NCBI GenBank assembly: GCA_025024175.1
Contig: QCXZ01000001.1
Span: 33,846,942-33,910,941, forward strand
Source: Rhyzopertha dominica
Taxonomy: Eukaryota; Arthropoda; Insecta; Coleoptera; Bostrichidae
Direction: 5' to 3'
Length of the DNA stretch: 64,000 nt
Shown here: positions 23,401 through 33,378 of the stretch, piece by piece
How the letters are laid out: each line of letters starts with the position of its first letter
Position numbering within the stretch: position 1 is the first letter of the stretch
Translations under genes and position numbers: made by a program
The notes under the pieces: generated by a model
The model's database searches: none
Seen by the model: the letters and a program-made list of their open reading frames with translations, nothing else
Told to the model about the DNA's origin: nothing

Positions 23401-26400
23401 ACTAAAGAAGCTTTATTTTTGACTTTCCAGACAGGCTTCACAAAATATGAGAACAATATAATAGTAAAGTTAGAGTATTTGAGTTGCTGTTAAATGCTTT
23501 CAAAGTACCTCAGTAATCAAGTTAACAAGAAAAGAATGACCTGATATGAGAGACTAAATTTTTGCCTGATTTTGAATGGGAGCACCTCAAGGATTTATAT
23601 TAGAAATGAAATGAAATGTATTTATTTAACTAACTAAACACATTATTATTCTTTACATAACATAAATTCTTTTAAATACATTAAAGGTACATCGCAGAAG
23701 CCTAGAGGCTTGTATGCAAGTGATACAGTAACAATAATAATAGTGTTGCATTGTGCATATATGAAAAAATAAGAAAGAAAAATTACTACTTCCACACCAT
23801 AATATGAAATATGATAAGATCAATTAAAGGTCACATTTTTAGCTTTATATTCTATTCCATAACAAAGAATTAACTGATCTTTACGTGCCGCAGGATGGAG
23901 CTAACGAAAAGGCTATTGGCAAAAACTACCTAGGAAAAATACATATATGTATGTATATTTTGTAAAACAAAACTGATCTGAGATAAACTGTTTGCTCTAC
24001 AGACAATCAATTAAATTACAAAACTTATGGTGATGGTTATTCATGATCATGGCTTTGACTTTCTTCCAAAATAGCTTGTAATTATTGCAAGATTTTATTT
24101 TTTTTTAATTTTATTCAAATCAGATTATTAATCTTATCTTCACAAATGTGATCATAACGAACATCAANAGAGAAGAACTTTCTACGGTCAACAGAGTTCA
24201 CGATTTGAAATATAATATTTGGTAATATTCCACAACCATATACAGAGCATTCAAAGCGAACTTATCTAGTTTTCGTTTGTTCAAGAAGAAAAGCTGGAAT
24301 AACAAAGCTTTAATAATATTTTCTTTATACTGCTGATAACAAGCCTTTAAGTTGACATTTTTGACTCAATTTATCAAAAATCGTTCAAAAGGTCAATTTT
24401 ATATTCAATGTGAAATGTGTGCTACTGACAATAAAACAACACTGATTCTTTCAGTGGCGTAGCCAGAAAATTAACTGGGGGGGGGGCAAAGCTCCAAACA
24501 CAAGAAAAATGTTAAGTACAAAGAAGAAAAAACCAGAAGAGGTGTGACTTAAATTTTAATATTTAATTTGCTAAAATGTTTATTATACAACAAACGAATA
24601 GTGCAACAACTTTTTATTGTTAAATGTAAAAAAACTGCTATTCCATTATCAAAATAATTTAGTTCCTGGGGGGGGGGCAATTGCCCCTCTGCCCCCCCTT
24701 GGCTACGCCAGTGGATTCATTAAATATTATGTTTGACAACCATAAAAAGAATGCCGATTATATTTTTTCAGTCATCTTTCAAAATATGTAATGAAAAAGA
24801 AACTCAATGTTGAACTTAAAAACCACGTTCTGGACTCAATAATACCTTCTATAAAATCCAAATCTACAACGGACTCCACATAGCCCTTTTTTTATCTTAT
24901 TTTATCCGTTAGTAATCAAAGAGAAAAATATTCTCAGTGAAGGTTAGTCAACAATAGTATCTAAAAGATTTGTAGTTAAAAATTTGTGGGCTGAATATAA
25001 TGACTTGGAAAGGCAGAGGGCTTTCTGGCGATATTTCAAAACCTGTGATAGAAGACTTCCATTTGTTCCATAACATTAAAACTTATTTGAAATTGAAATT
25101 TTTTAATTATGCTGCTGTGCGATTGAAAGGTCATTTAGCACTCTGAGAGGAGTCAAGGAAAGAACGCCTCTCCTGAAAAAATAAATTAAATTAAAAAGGT
25201 GATTAATTTAGTTTTAGTTTATAGAATACCCTTGCATTTATGTATTTACCAATAATTTTTAATCCGAAACTGATTCTTGCCCCTCCTAAGACCTAGGTCA
25301 AATGGTGCCCATGGCTGCAGCTACTTTACGAAGTATAAAGCAAAAGACTTCAGATGCTTGTAAGAACTAAGAAGAAGATGATTCTAGTGCGCCTAAAAAT
25401 GGAGGCAATTCAATCTTTTAGTCACCAGTAAAGAAGAGCAAAGAAAAGAGTAGTATGATGAAAGATTTAGCGGAGTATAAGGTGAAGGTGACCGATTTAA
25501 GACATATTGTGCATGAATTTCAAAAAATGGAAGAAAATCGTGTAACACTGTCGAAATTTTACCAGAAATTAAAGACCGACTTAATAAGACATAGTTCGAA
25601 TGAAACGTTGAGAGTATTTTGTTACATAATATCAAATTCAGGTGGCGCAAAATGCAGAACAGCTGAAAAGTGCTTATTGAGAAACGTGGTACTAGATCAC
25701 TTCGAATTTGATACTCAGGAAATAGTAGGCAGATATTTTCGCAGCAATGATATGTCGATCATTTACTTGGATGAAACTTATGTGTATAGTGGACATACTT
25801 TTTCGAAAAACTGGACGAACGTATCCACAAAAGGTTTATTTGTTAATATTTATATCCAGAGGGCAAAGATCTATTATTGTACAAGCCAGATAATAATAAA
25901 GAGAATGATAATGAAAGTGATAATAATAATTAATAAAGGTTTATTGAAACAACATTATGTACAATAAACAGTGACAACAGTTATACACATAAGCATAAAA
26001 CTTGTAAGTGCAAAATATAATTAAAAATTTATAAAAGATAGAGAGGAGAAGAAAATTAATGTAATTGCAGATAAATTGCCATTACATAAAAAAACATGCC
26101 TTAAAGTAAACTCAACAGAAAAAAAACATTCTCTTCTACAAATTTTTTTGCGTTTCAAAAATACCTGTGAGGATTTACATTCTCTGACATGAACGCTAAG
26201 TAAGTTATACATATATATTATATAAAATATTTAAGTATAATACTTTTTGATTAAATATATAAATTATAATTTGAACATATATATTTTTCTGTATAAATAT
26301 ATAAATTTCAATTGTGGAAATATATAAATGTAATAATTACTTTATATTTAAAAATATATTATTAACTCGATTTTAAATATATTTTTTTTCGTTCCTTTGA

Positions 26401-29400
26401 TATCCGCTAGGAGCATGATTGAACCCCATATTAGCGATCCGACAACACCAAATTGTCAGCTGATTGCACATTGCGCCGGCTGTTATAAACTAGTTTATAT
26501 GCATGAACCATTTATAAAAACCCTGTATTTGATACTAAGTAGTGGATCTGTAATTTTAAAGCCCGTTCTGAAAAGATCCTTATGTCTTTACTAAACAGGT
26601 GTTTGTGGCTCTCTTCAAAATCCTGAATTAGGATACTAAAATAGTCCACTATGTCCATTTCGCTTTCGTTTAAAACTTAGAAAACTAGTATTTTGTGTCC
26701 ATATAAACAAGTTATAAAAGCAATCAGCTGGCAATTCAGTGTTGTCGGATCACTAATATGCGGTCCATCAAAGAAACTAAAAAATATATGTGTTTAAAAT
26801 CCAGTGAATTTAAATATATAAATATTTCTTTAAATATATATTATTTTTGTATATAATATAATTAATACAATTATATATTTCCTTAATTGAAATTTATATA
26901 TTTATACAGAAAAATATATATTTGCAAATTATAATTTATATATTTAATAAAAAAATATTATACTTAAAGACTTTATATTATTAATGATAATAATGTATAT
27001 ATTTGTAAAAAATATTAATGACACAAACGGTGCCTCATAATTAAATACCATGTAATGCTTATTTGCTATCTGTCTAGTACAGTGGTATGTTCTATTTGTC
27101 TAAATGAAAGTAAATTTTTATATTAGCACAGCCACAGTAGACTTAGTAGTAATCTTTATCGTATATGATTTTCAAAATACGGTTTTGAAGAACTTCTGCC
27201 ATCCTGGTGTAACAGTTGGTAACACTACCACAACCAACTAAACTGTGGAATGTTTAGGATATTTTTAAGTTGTTTAAATCAAAATAATAGACATCTCATC
27301 TTTGTCATCAAGCCTTTTAGTTGGACATGCCATTTTAGATTTATGTAAAGCTAGATACTTAAATTCTTTGTATAATTAACTCTTCCAATTTCTGTTGTTT
27401 TATTTGAGAGGTTTATTCTTAAAGTTTTAAAAATGGGTTGTGTATTGTTATAGCATGTGTAAGTGATAAACTTAGTTTTGGTTACATTAAAAGATAAAAC
27501 TCTGTAGTGAAACCACATCTCTTTCTACTGTCACCTTCATCACGTTCCAACCCACCGTCCTGAACACCACTGCCACGTCATCTGCATATGATGGGGAAAA
27601 AGTTTTACTGAAAAATTATTCTATTCTTATCATTGACAATGCACCTTATCAGTTATCACAATGTACAATCAAACCTAACACCATCATCCAGTTGTAAGAA
27701 AGCTGATGTGATCAAATGACTAAACACTGGAAATATTTATTTCAATTCAAATAGTTTTAACTTGTTATATGAAATTATAAAATGCCATATGAGACAATAC
27801 ATAACTTATAAATTCGACAGGTCACTACACACAGTTTTATGTTAACTGCCTTATCATCCAGATCTAAACCTTATCAAGTTAATATGGGCGACAGTTAAAA
27901 ACAAACACAAAGACACAACATTTAAGTTAGAAGACACCTAGGAATTAGCAGACACACACACACACAAGTGAAAGATTCCTGGATCAATGGATTCAAAGGA
28001 GATACTTCATCGAATGTCCCACAAAATCCCTGGACTTGACCCCATTGTATTTCTTGTGGGGCCATTTAAAAAATAAACCCCAATTCTTAACAAGATTTAA
28101 GGCAACTTATCATAGACGAATGCCATCAACCATTTTGAGCATTTAATAAAGTAAATGAAATGTAATTATTAAAACTTGATTTCTCGCTCTCTATTGTATC
28201 TTATTAAAAAAAAATCTTTTTGTAAGAAGATATTAATGGCTTTAAAATAAAATCCTATTTAAGTCTTTGCAATTCAAGAAAATAATTACATACTGTCCCC
28301 CTTGAGGTGTTAAAGTAGAGCTAGAGGGAAGTACACCTTTAGGTGCTCCACTTAAATATAAAATTGACTTATTTTAGTTTTTCCATTCAAATGGTCTGTT
28401 TTTATTGGGCCACTGGGTAACAGCTAATAGAAGCAAACTTTACAACCTATTTATAGTTCACGAATCATGCATCATTTCAATCTGCTGTAGATTAACACAT
28501 CACTTGCTATTAGTTTTCGTTTGCCAGTATAAAGTTTGCATTAAACTATTAATTTTTAGGCAGGTACTTACTACATAGTTTGTTATCTATATTTTTTAAA
28601 ACAAACAGAACTATTAACTATTTTTATTAACATCATACAACAAAAAAATTACATAACAATAGAAGTATTAAAAACACAGATAATTATCAATATCTTCTTT
28701 GATTATCCATATCGGAAGTTTTCTATATTCAAAGCTACCATCTATAGGTAAGCCTGCAAATATCTCTATGTAGAAAATGTTTAAGACCCAAGAGTGATGA
28801 AAAATATAAGGTGTAGCTAGTATACTCAGTCAAGCCAAACAAACAACAGTATCAGTTAAAAAAAAAGTCATTAAAATCTCAGATATGTATAAAAAAACAA
28901 TGTGGTTAATACGAAGTTTGACCTGATGGTTTAGTTGTGGTTATTTTTATTTGGGATACAGTTCTTCAAATACTTAGGTTGTTTTAATATATGAACATTT
29001 CGTCCCTGGTTTGGGCCTTTTTCAACATTTATTTACGATAAACTTTAAGGCTTCTAGAACATATTAAAATATACATGTATATAATTATTTGTAAAAAAAA
29101 TTGCTAGAAATACCTCAAAAGGAGTCCGTCCGATTGTAGAAGTATTATATTATTCGATATTTATAAAAACCAGCAGATGTAAATATTTTATTTAAAAAGT
29201 TCGTTAATTTAAATTTGATGTATATGTGACAGAAAGGTATATGATTGTCAGTGTTAAAATTTAGTGAGGATGGACTGATATATTTTAGATAAGTTTCTTA
29301 TTTCTGTACAGTTGTTAATGCAATGTTCGTCTTTTTGTATAAGTATCATTTCTAAAATTTTGTGTTCGTATATGTTCCGTTCTGTATATATAATAGTTGT

Positions 29401-32400
29401 GTTTTGGTATTTGAATTCGTGGAACAGGTCTTTTTTGTGGTTGTTTAAGGCTGTAATTGCATTTTCTTGTAGGTTGTTAGATTTGACCTACATAAGATTT
29501 ATTACAGTTATTACAGGGAATTTTATAAACTACATGAGTTTTTTTTAAAGTGTGAATTTTTGATTTTAATGGATTGTGCAGGTTTTTGATTTGGTTTTGG
29601 CTAGAATGAGCAATGTTAATTTTATGATTGTTATAAATACATGCGATTTTTCCGAAAGATATATATGGCAAAGCGACATAATTTTTAATTTCTCTGTCTA
29701 CAGGTTTTTGATTTTTATTATGAAATGCATACATATTTTTTTTAATAATTTGGTTTATTTGTTGAAGAGGGTAATTATTAAAAAACTCCTAATAAAAATT
29801 AGGAGTTGTTTGACCTTTTTGATGGATTCTGGACCATATAGTGTACTTGTGAGTTTGATATGTGATCAATAAGTGTGGTCATAACTGACCTTTTGTGTGA
29901 TAAATGGTGGTGAAAGTGATAGTTTAAGTAACGTCCTGACGATATTGTCTTGTTCTACCATTTTGCAGTTATTATGTTGTTGTTTCTGATAAGGAGTTAG
30001 ATCAAGAAAATTAATTTTATTGTTTTCTTCTATTTCAACAGTAAATTTTAGTTTTGGGTGGTAGTTGTTGAAATAATTTTGTATATCTCAAATTTTGTCT
30101 TTATGTACGCATATATATTTTAATATGTTTTAGAAGCCTTCAAATTTATTATAAATAAATGTTGAAAAAGGCCCAAACCAGGGCTGAAACGTTCATATAT
30201 TAAAGCAACCTAACTATCTGAAGAACTGTATCCCAAATAAAAATAACCACATCATACAATTAAAGGTTCAATAACTATTACAATACTCATGGTTTAGGTA
30301 GATCTGTATATATAAATATGATAATGCAATGAAAACATGCACACAAATATTAAAAAATAAAAGTGTGTAAATACAAAAACAATACTTACCAAATGTCTCA
30401 CAAATTTTTTTGTATCCTTTTTCTATTGTATGTTGCTGCTTATGGTTATATCCATCCACATGACAAGGTGGGCCAAAATATGCAAAACCAATTTTGTCTT
30501 TTAAATATGTGTGCTCACTACCATTAAATTNGTCATAATCTCTGTCACCCAGCATATCAAACATTATCTGCTGAAAGCGCCTAGAGCTAAAAACAGATTA
30601 TTTTAAAAAACAATTGTTTGTGCAACTAGTCGCTAGTACTTTATAATTTCTTCGCCATCATTTGATTTGTCCAATTCGTCTTCTACATTCATCTCATCCA
30701 TGAAATACTTATGAGTAGTTGTAAGCTTTTCAATTAAAGTTGATAGCTTCAGTGACCCATGCAGGACAGTGAATATGTTTATCATGTCCCTGACAGCTAT
30801 TATTAAGAATAATCCTGATCTTTTTGTAACCAATCTTTCTTTAAGCAAATCCATTTCACTGTATGCCTCGAGCATACTTTTCATCAAATCATTATGTAGG
30901 TCATTTCCAATGTCCCAACCCAAAAAGTAGAAATGCTCTTCAATAAGTTTCAGTACTTGCTGTTCTTTCAAGTACTGACAGAAAGTATTAGAAAAACCAT
31001 CGGTAGCATTATGGAAATACAGAGCCAAAACTTTTCGCTGGAAAAAGTGAGTCTGTCGATTATGTAAAACCCTTGCAGTGATCACTTACATGCTGTTTAT
31101 CAGCGAGACAGGAGTTATTAATTGCCTTTCCCAAACAAGACTTTCTAAAAATTGTGTGTTGAGTACCATATGTTTTAACATAGGATTTAATAAATTCTGC
31201 AGCCGGTTTTTCGTATTCATTTTCTGGAAAGAAGCATTATGAGAATTTATACAAGTATTTAATAATTCTATATGAATGTAATTGTAGGGTATCTCGGTAA
31301 CTATTAATGTTAGAATGTTGCAGTTTCGACATTACTCTATTACATTTTTGTTGTGAGTTGAGCTGCTCGATCACCATTATTGTATCGTCTTTTGTTTTAA
31401 AGCTATAGCCAACTTTTGAAAAATGTAACATTTTTTCAGTTCCCAATATCTCGATTGACTATATGTAGATACAAAAAAAAACTGTGGAGTTTGATTTATA
31501 GATATTTTTATTCTAAATCCAGTGGCGTACTCACAATGTTTTAGGAAATCACATTTTGGAGATATAATACAAATTGCATTTTTAAAAATGGAAACCATAG
31601 TTGGCTTTGCTATGGTTAAAAAGACGTATTTTTTTAGGTTTATTTTTACCAATTTTGATATTATTGCAACTTTTGTAATAATTTAATCAGATTATACATT
31701 TTTAGTCAAAATGAACGTAAATAGTTGACGATAAACAATGCATAGGTACTTATCTCCAAATAAACAATTATTTTCATTAGTTACATGGTCTCTTGCTTGA
31801 GCGCTCTTAGGAGTGTTATGTATGTATTCAAATATGCATATATTATTCGTAATGGATTAAAATTTTTACTTAATAATATAAATTATATTGTGTGTTTCTC
31901 ATTTCATAGCCTCCTGGATGTAAACATAAAATCTGATTAAATTACTAAAAAAAATTTGAATATTTCTAAAATTCGTAAAAATAAAGATAAAAATCATACA
32001 TTTTTTAATCAGAAAAAATAGATCTTTTTAAAGCTATAGTTTCCATTCTAAAAAATGCAAGTTTGTGTTATATCTCAAAAATGTGACCCCGTTAAAAATT
32101 TCTGAGTACACTAGATAAAAATTAAAATTTCTATCAAAAATTTCTTTTTGTATCCACATACCCAAGTGAGATATTGAGATTTAAGAGCTGAAAAAAGTTG
32201 GCTATAGCTTTAAAACAAAAGACAATACAAAAATGGTGACGGTACAGCTCGACTCACAACAAAAATGTACTACAGTAATGTCGAAAAAGCCACCCACTAG
32301 TATTAATAATTATCGAAGATACCCTACAATTACAACGAAAATGGGACACCCTGTACTAGATCAGTTATCATAGGGACACCAAATACTTTACTATATACAT

Positions 32401-32998
32401 ACCTTCAGGTAAATTTTTGTTCTCAGCAGCATTAAGATTTTCGTTTTTAATCTTTATCTTCAAGTACATATTCACATCAGTTAATTTTTCAACAAAATCA
32501 TGTAAGTCTGAGAGTTTGTAAAATCCTTTAAATATGTTCAGACTATTTTGAATATATACTATCAAAAACAATCCTGATCTTTTTAATGCAAGTCTGTCCT
32601 CAAGCAAATCAAACTCATTGTAATTGTTCAACATATCCAGGAGTACCTCATGATGCTGTACTTCCCCTACATCCCAACCCAAAAAATAGAATTTATCATC
32701 CATTAAATTTATTACATCTTCTTTTGTCAGTAACTGACAAAGGGAATGTGAAAATTCGTCAGATTCATTGTGAAAGTATAAGGCTAGAACTTTCTGCTGC
32801 AAAGCACACTCATTAGAATAAAATCATCTACTTGTTGTTATTACCTATATGTACCTCCAGTCGTGCTGTGCTGCACAAGTTGGTAATGGCCTCTTCCAGA
32901 GAAGATATCCTAAAATTGACATGCTTCTCTCCATAGATACTGAGAAATTTTGCAACAAAGCTCACAACTGGTGTACAACAATCCATCTCACAAAACAT
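10611..32998 (-). CDS. Gene A: two UAS (FAF1-like) domains plus DUF4781-like region
   Basis: Nine coding exons on the minus strand: 32855-32998, 32403-32796, 31090-31223, 30640-31037, 30390-30586, 22607-23163, 19724-19855, 19399-19664, 10611-11445. All introns have GT/AG ends and all phases close, giving about 1018 residues. Residues 1-180 and 180-356 are two UAS-like thioredoxin-fold units (SSLEEAITNLC...KVLALYFHN...FYFLGWDVG...GLFLI), similar in pattern to the UAS domain of FAF1. Residues about 357-1018 (FDMLGDRDYD, IFVLRKC, FIDHDLRVY, TIFDSEARAAYIN, SVLFFGNAVYNF, SNRHRKIFNKL) resemble the insect DUF4781 family as I remember it. There are hydrophobic Gly/Ala-rich stretches in exons 6-7 and a final CxxC. 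Function unknown. Introns are swollen by transposons. Start at the ATG in exon 1 is probable; a 5' UTR exon is not excluded. Confidence 0.88.
11985..12219. mobile_element. Probable hAT-type MITE with internal 30-bp hairpin
   Basis: Ends resemble each other in inverted orientation (aagatggg...cagttcg on the left; cgaac...cccacctcta on the right), and gttcgcg motifs recur. At about 12072-12104 lies a near-perfect palindrome ccactgatctct...agagatcagtgg. No coding. Exact ends and target duplication are not resolved, and the right edge is overlaid by a SINE insertion. Confidence 0.45.
12233..12458 (-). mobile_element. tRNA-derived SINE with 13-bp target duplications
   Basis: Read on the minus strand, the head near 12455-12375 contains an A box (TGGTCTAGTGG) and a B box (GGTTCGAATCC), so it has the internal RNA polymerase III promoter of a tRNA. 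The acceptor stem no longer pairs fully, and a 150-bp unrelated body and a terminal A-run (seen as t-run at 12233-12240) follow. Direct repeats taatttaggttat at 12220-12232 and 12459-12471 flank it exactly. This is a retroposed SINE, not a working tRNA gene. Confidence 0.88.
12521..14799. mobile_element. 2.3-kb TIR element with ACGT-rich ends, unclassified
   Basis: Terminal inverted repeats tcccagtaaacacaagtacg (left) and, reversed, tcccaataaacacaagtccg (right). Both subterminal regions, about 400 bp each, are crowded with AACGT/ACGTATT motifs, probably transposase binding sites. A minus-strand frame at 13998-13780 (MKWKCKKCKHN) has a CxxC pair but no family I know. No transposase catalytic motif found, so likely non-autonomous. 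Target duplication is at most the dinucleotide AT. Confidence 0.65.
14825..15392 (+). pseudogene. Mariner/Tc1-like transposase remnant cut by the DIRS element
   Basis: Shifting frames spell the N-terminal half of a transposase: CRKNAARASEEYFDRYQDRH (helix-turn-helix part), LYDSLGRYGSF, then KIMWSDEIKFTNC with the first catalytic D of the DDE_3 fold, HNEHLWA and FGFNVWCGI-like scraps. It ends where the DIRS terminal repeat begins, and no continuation was found on the far side of the DIRS. Many stops; a fossil. Confidence 0.65.
15393..15545 (+). repeat. DIRS left inverted terminal repeat
   Basis: From ttatatttcggcgtgcagtc to cggttgttccctcattacag. It is the reverse complement of 18222-18370 with a few differences (tcctcgat here, tcttcgga on the right). 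The outer 40 bp reappear in the internal complementary region. Confidence 0.9.
15545..16866 (+). pseudogene. DIRS reverse transcriptase (partial) and RNase H
   Basis: RT: FQFTCLPFGLTSAPYTF (box 4), then after a frameshift VLVNYLDHFLII where the YxDD aspartate is replaced by H, then GFIINKEKS. The next frame from 15850 holds the connection, and RNase H with FTDASLTGWGAYCDG, NFLELKAIFYGLKYF, IRTDNTTALSYVNR and NTYADQASR, which keep the D-E-D-D catalytic acids. It makes and degrades the RNA/DNA hybrid in DIRS replication. Two frameshifts (near 15665 and 15847) and the D-to-H change disable it. The N-terminal RT boxes are absent. Confidence 0.88.
17002..17900 (+). pseudogene. DIRS tyrosine recombinase
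   Basis: N-terminal SAM-like part LADSTLKQYSVTFKLWWSFC and, after a one-frame shift near 17325-17350, the catalytic domain: first R in LATAQRMQTI, HxxR in FTAHSTRHALV and the nucleophile Tyr in FARFYNR; a GWT-like NSAGWTENS precedes it. These are the R-H-R-Y residues of tyrosine recombinases that integrate circular DIRS DNA. It stops at 17898-17900, and the next 150 bp lead into the internal complementary region. Apart from the frameshift the domain looks complete. Confidence 0.9.
18050..18178 (+). repeat. DIRS internal complementary region
   Basis: Its first half (tgtacaattataatgatatc... to gaaatataatt) is complementary to the left outer end at 15394-15437; its second half (taaacg...ttacctgaagttcg...) to the right outer end at 18345-18417. 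The join records the circle junction used as template to complete the ends during DIRS replication. Confidence 0.9.
18222..18417 (+). repeat. DIRS right inverted terminal repeat
   Basis: Inverse of the left repeat (aatgagggaacaaccgagcg to tgtacaattataatgatatc) plus about 60 bp of right-specific end with caggtaagttcttttgatcg. Immediately followed by a (tatc)n run at 18415-18437. Confidence 0.88.
18431..19050 (+). mobile_element. 5'-truncated LINE 3' end (CR1/Jockey group)
   Basis: Frames read LEYGS, AVIWNPHYHIYIVLIERVQ, FRRKVACNLLFYNLVHG and IDSPWLLDKINF, the RT-distal C-terminal region of Jockey/CR1-type LINEs. It ends with ttaaataaatattattagta and a (tag/tat)n tail near 19045, the usual 3' terminus. 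Stops and shifts break it. A 5'-truncated insertion is expected for LINE retroposition. Confidence 0.7.
19399..19664 (-). CDS. Gene A exon 8
   Basis: 266 bp. RAAQVTVNVITVSNIGVNG, AVVQLTSSVLFFGNAVYNF, IVEETQTQVLQDYQDSL, SNRHR. Donor GTATGT; the split AG|G arginine codon joins exon 9 across an 8-kb intron filled with transposons. Confidence 0.92.
19724..19855 (-). CDS. Gene A exon 7
   Basis: 132 bp, identical in length to gene B. DLTIFDSEARAAYINIVGG then TLGFVGAGATTVVTQL; Gly-rich and hydrophobic. Acceptor AAG, donor GTAATC. It is too short to stand out as an ORF and was found by homology with 51779-51910. Confidence 0.88.
19941..20696. other. Intronic DNA before the tandem array
   Basis: AT-rich, with a c(12) run near 20146. 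No ORF or repeat pair recognised. Confidence 0.5.
20697..22268. repeat. Tandem array, seven units of about 225 bp
   Basis: Unit starts (aacttgataaaagtacatta) at 20701, 20926, 21151, 21375, 21600, 21824 and 22049; unit length 224-225 bp. Each unit includes cacgatcttttgtgttcac, a ctagatcacttt box and cattcacgagatacagccac. Units differ by few substitutions, so the array is young or homogenised. It sits in the intron between exons 6 and 7 of gene A. Small ORFs in it are chance. Just beyond is tcaccctatatatcc, a MITE-like end. Confidence 0.97.
22607..23163 (-). CDS. Gene A exon 6
   Basis: 557 bp. Encodes EKFSQNPKRIVISFIYN, a Lys/Arg-rich linker, DICPHPIFVLRKC, CRIFIDHDLRVYTDW, HLSPACQVSAQVLKGLD, then a Gly/Ala-rich hydrophobic stretch (FGAALIPAITVGPLVLAGAG) that could be membrane-active. 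Acceptor tttgcag, donor GTAAGT. Confidence 0.9.
23470..23610 (+). pseudogene. Possible LINE RT scrap
   Basis: Short frames spell KYLSNQVNKKRM and, in another frame, MGAPQGFILE, which recall the SYLSNR and GVPQGSILGP boxes of LINE reverse transcriptases at the right spacing. Too decayed for certainty. Confidence 0.35.
23611..24443. other. Intronic DNA, nothing recognised
   Basis: AT-rich sequence upstream of exon 6 of gene A. No family resemblance or TIR pair seen. Confidence 0.45.
24452..24713. mobile_element. 262-bp hAT-type MITE
   Basis: Terminal inverted repeats cagtggcgtagccag and (reversed) cactggcgtagccaa flank G-runs and C-runs. 8-bp flanks gattcttt (24444-24451) and gattcatt (24714-24721) are a target duplication with one mismatch, the hAT size. 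No coding. A relative lies at 35628-35888. Confidence 0.85.
25455..25905 (+). pseudogene. DDE_3 (IS630/Tc1-mariner-type) transposase, 5' part
   Basis: From MMKDLAEYKVKVTDLRHIVH through LLRNVVLDHFEFDT to MSIIYLDETYVYSGHTFSKN, then after a frame change SRGQRSIIVQA. IYLDETYV holds the first catalytic aspartate of the RNase H-like DDE fold. The frame continues after a gap of about 1.65 kb at 27560. Not functional: frameshift and interruption. Confidence 0.75.
26231..26967. mobile_element. 737-bp MITE bounded by TTAA
   Basis: Inverted arms of about 230 bp start ttaagtataata and end tattatacttaa. Outer arms are tatata-rich; inner arms pair gatccgacaacac with gtgttgtcggatc. TTAA at both edges suggests piggyBac-type insertion, although it could belong to the TIR. 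It lies in the gap that splits the DDE transposase. Confidence 0.75.
27560..27930 (+). pseudogene. DDE_3 transposase, 3' part
   Basis: Continues the transposase of 25455-25905: TSSAYDGEKVLLKN, then ILIIDNAPYQLSQ with the second catalytic D, NTGNIYFNSN, and LPYHPDLNLIKLIWATVKNK, where the third catalytic acid of the family motif (NPIELIWA) is replaced by lysine. Stops and shifts present. Confidence 0.72.
27971..28131 (+). pseudogene. Mariner-like transposase C-terminal scrap (right copy)
   Basis: Same SLDLTPLYFLWG block as at 40-200. It lies directly after the end of a different split DDE transposase remnant (25455-27930), so two transposon relics abut here. No intact frame. Confidence 0.6.
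28937..30250 (-). mobile_element. Penelope-like element remnant PLE-A (right copy)
   Basis: Duplicate of 1005-2318 with a few substitutions, for example Phe/Glu to Phe/Gly near the end of the YISF string at 29734-29477. It has the same inverted arms, GIY-YIG start and RT scrap. It sits in the 7.2-kb intron between exons 5 and 6 of gene A, on the same strand as the gene. Not autonomous: stops and frameshifts throughout. Confidence 0.8.
30390..30586 (-). CDS. Gene A exon 5
   Basis: 197 bp, same size as in gene B. Encodes RRFQQIMFDMLGDRDYD, KIGFAYFGPPCHVDGY and KKICETF. One n at 30531. Donor GTAAGT; next exon is 7.2 kb away. Confidence 0.88.
30640..31037 (-). CDS. Gene A exon 4 (UAS domain 2)
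   Basis: 398 bp, RKVLALYFHNATDGFSNTFC, HFYFLGWDIGN, SGLFLIIAVRD. Ends at donor GTACTA after EEII; reading on would hit TAC TAG at once, which confirms the splice. The equivalent donor in gene B is GTAATA. Confidence 0.9.
31090..31223 (-). CDS. Gene A exon 3
   Basis: 134 bp, ENEYEKPAAEFIKSYVKTYG to ADKQH. Joins exon 2 through a split GAA codon and is homologous to exon 1, so a UAS unit was duplicated with its exon pair. Confidence 0.88.
31276..32358. mobile_element. Foldback MITE in intron 2-3 (right copy)
   Basis: Duplicate of 3343-4425 in gene A, between exons 2 and 3. Arms about 31276-31633 and 32018-32358. Reading frames within it are fortuitous. Confidence 0.65.
32403..32796 (-). CDS. 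Gene A exon 2 (UAS domain 1)
   Basis: 394 bp. Reads QKVLALYFHNESDEFSHSLC, FYFLGWDVGEVQHHEV, RSGLFLIVYIQN, matching beta-strands of the UAS thioredoxin fold. A CAGCAG repeat at the acceptor allows two starts one residue apart. Donor GTATGT, phase 1. Confidence 0.88.
32855..32998 (-). CDS. Gene A exon 1
   Basis: ATG at 32998-32996 (MFCEMDCC) lies two bases after an acceptor-like attacag, so a 5' non-coding exon may precede. Encodes FVAKFLSIYGEKHVNFRI and SSLEEAITNLC, the usual lead-in to a UAS domain. Donor GTACAT. 144 bp, phase 0. Confidence 0.8.
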
Positions 32999-33061
32999 TT
33001 ACTGTAATATTAAAATAACCAGTGCTCATGTACCATATAAACTATCTTATCACAAGATAAA

Positions 33062-33378
33062 TAAAGATAAAGCTGAGATTAAATGCTATGCTATTTCGTC
33101 AGGTCAAATTAATCCTAAAGCGAATTTTTGTAGCTTCACTACTAAATTCGCTTAGAGCTAAAAATTAGTGTGCCAAAGGTCTCAAAAATAGTTTTTTCGC
33201 GTTTTTCAGCAAAACGGTAAGTTTTATCATAAAATTAGATCAGAAAAAAATATTACATGAAATTATATGTTTAAAAAAATATTTCAATACTTTTTTCCTA
33301 AGAGCCACCGTTTCTGAGATATACCGATTCCAAAAGAAAATAATATGCACACGTTTCCACGCCACTTGTGATGTAGTG
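33062..33378. other. DNA between gene A exon 1 and the inverted-repeat element
   Basis: Probable promoter or 5' UTR side of gene A. No clear TATA/Inr pair can be assigned. Nothing else recognised. Confidence 0.4.

Larger units (their letters stand above)
27932..33061. repeat. Right copy of the >5.1-kb near-identical duplication
   Basis: Partner of 1-5128, in the same orientation. It carries exons 1-5 of gene A. Here exons 2 and 5 keep their reading frames, whereas the left copy has one-base indels in both. After 33061 the two copies diverge completely: this copy runs on towards a large inverted-repeat element, the left copy into unrelated AT-rich DNA and the assembly gap. Confidence 0.93.
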
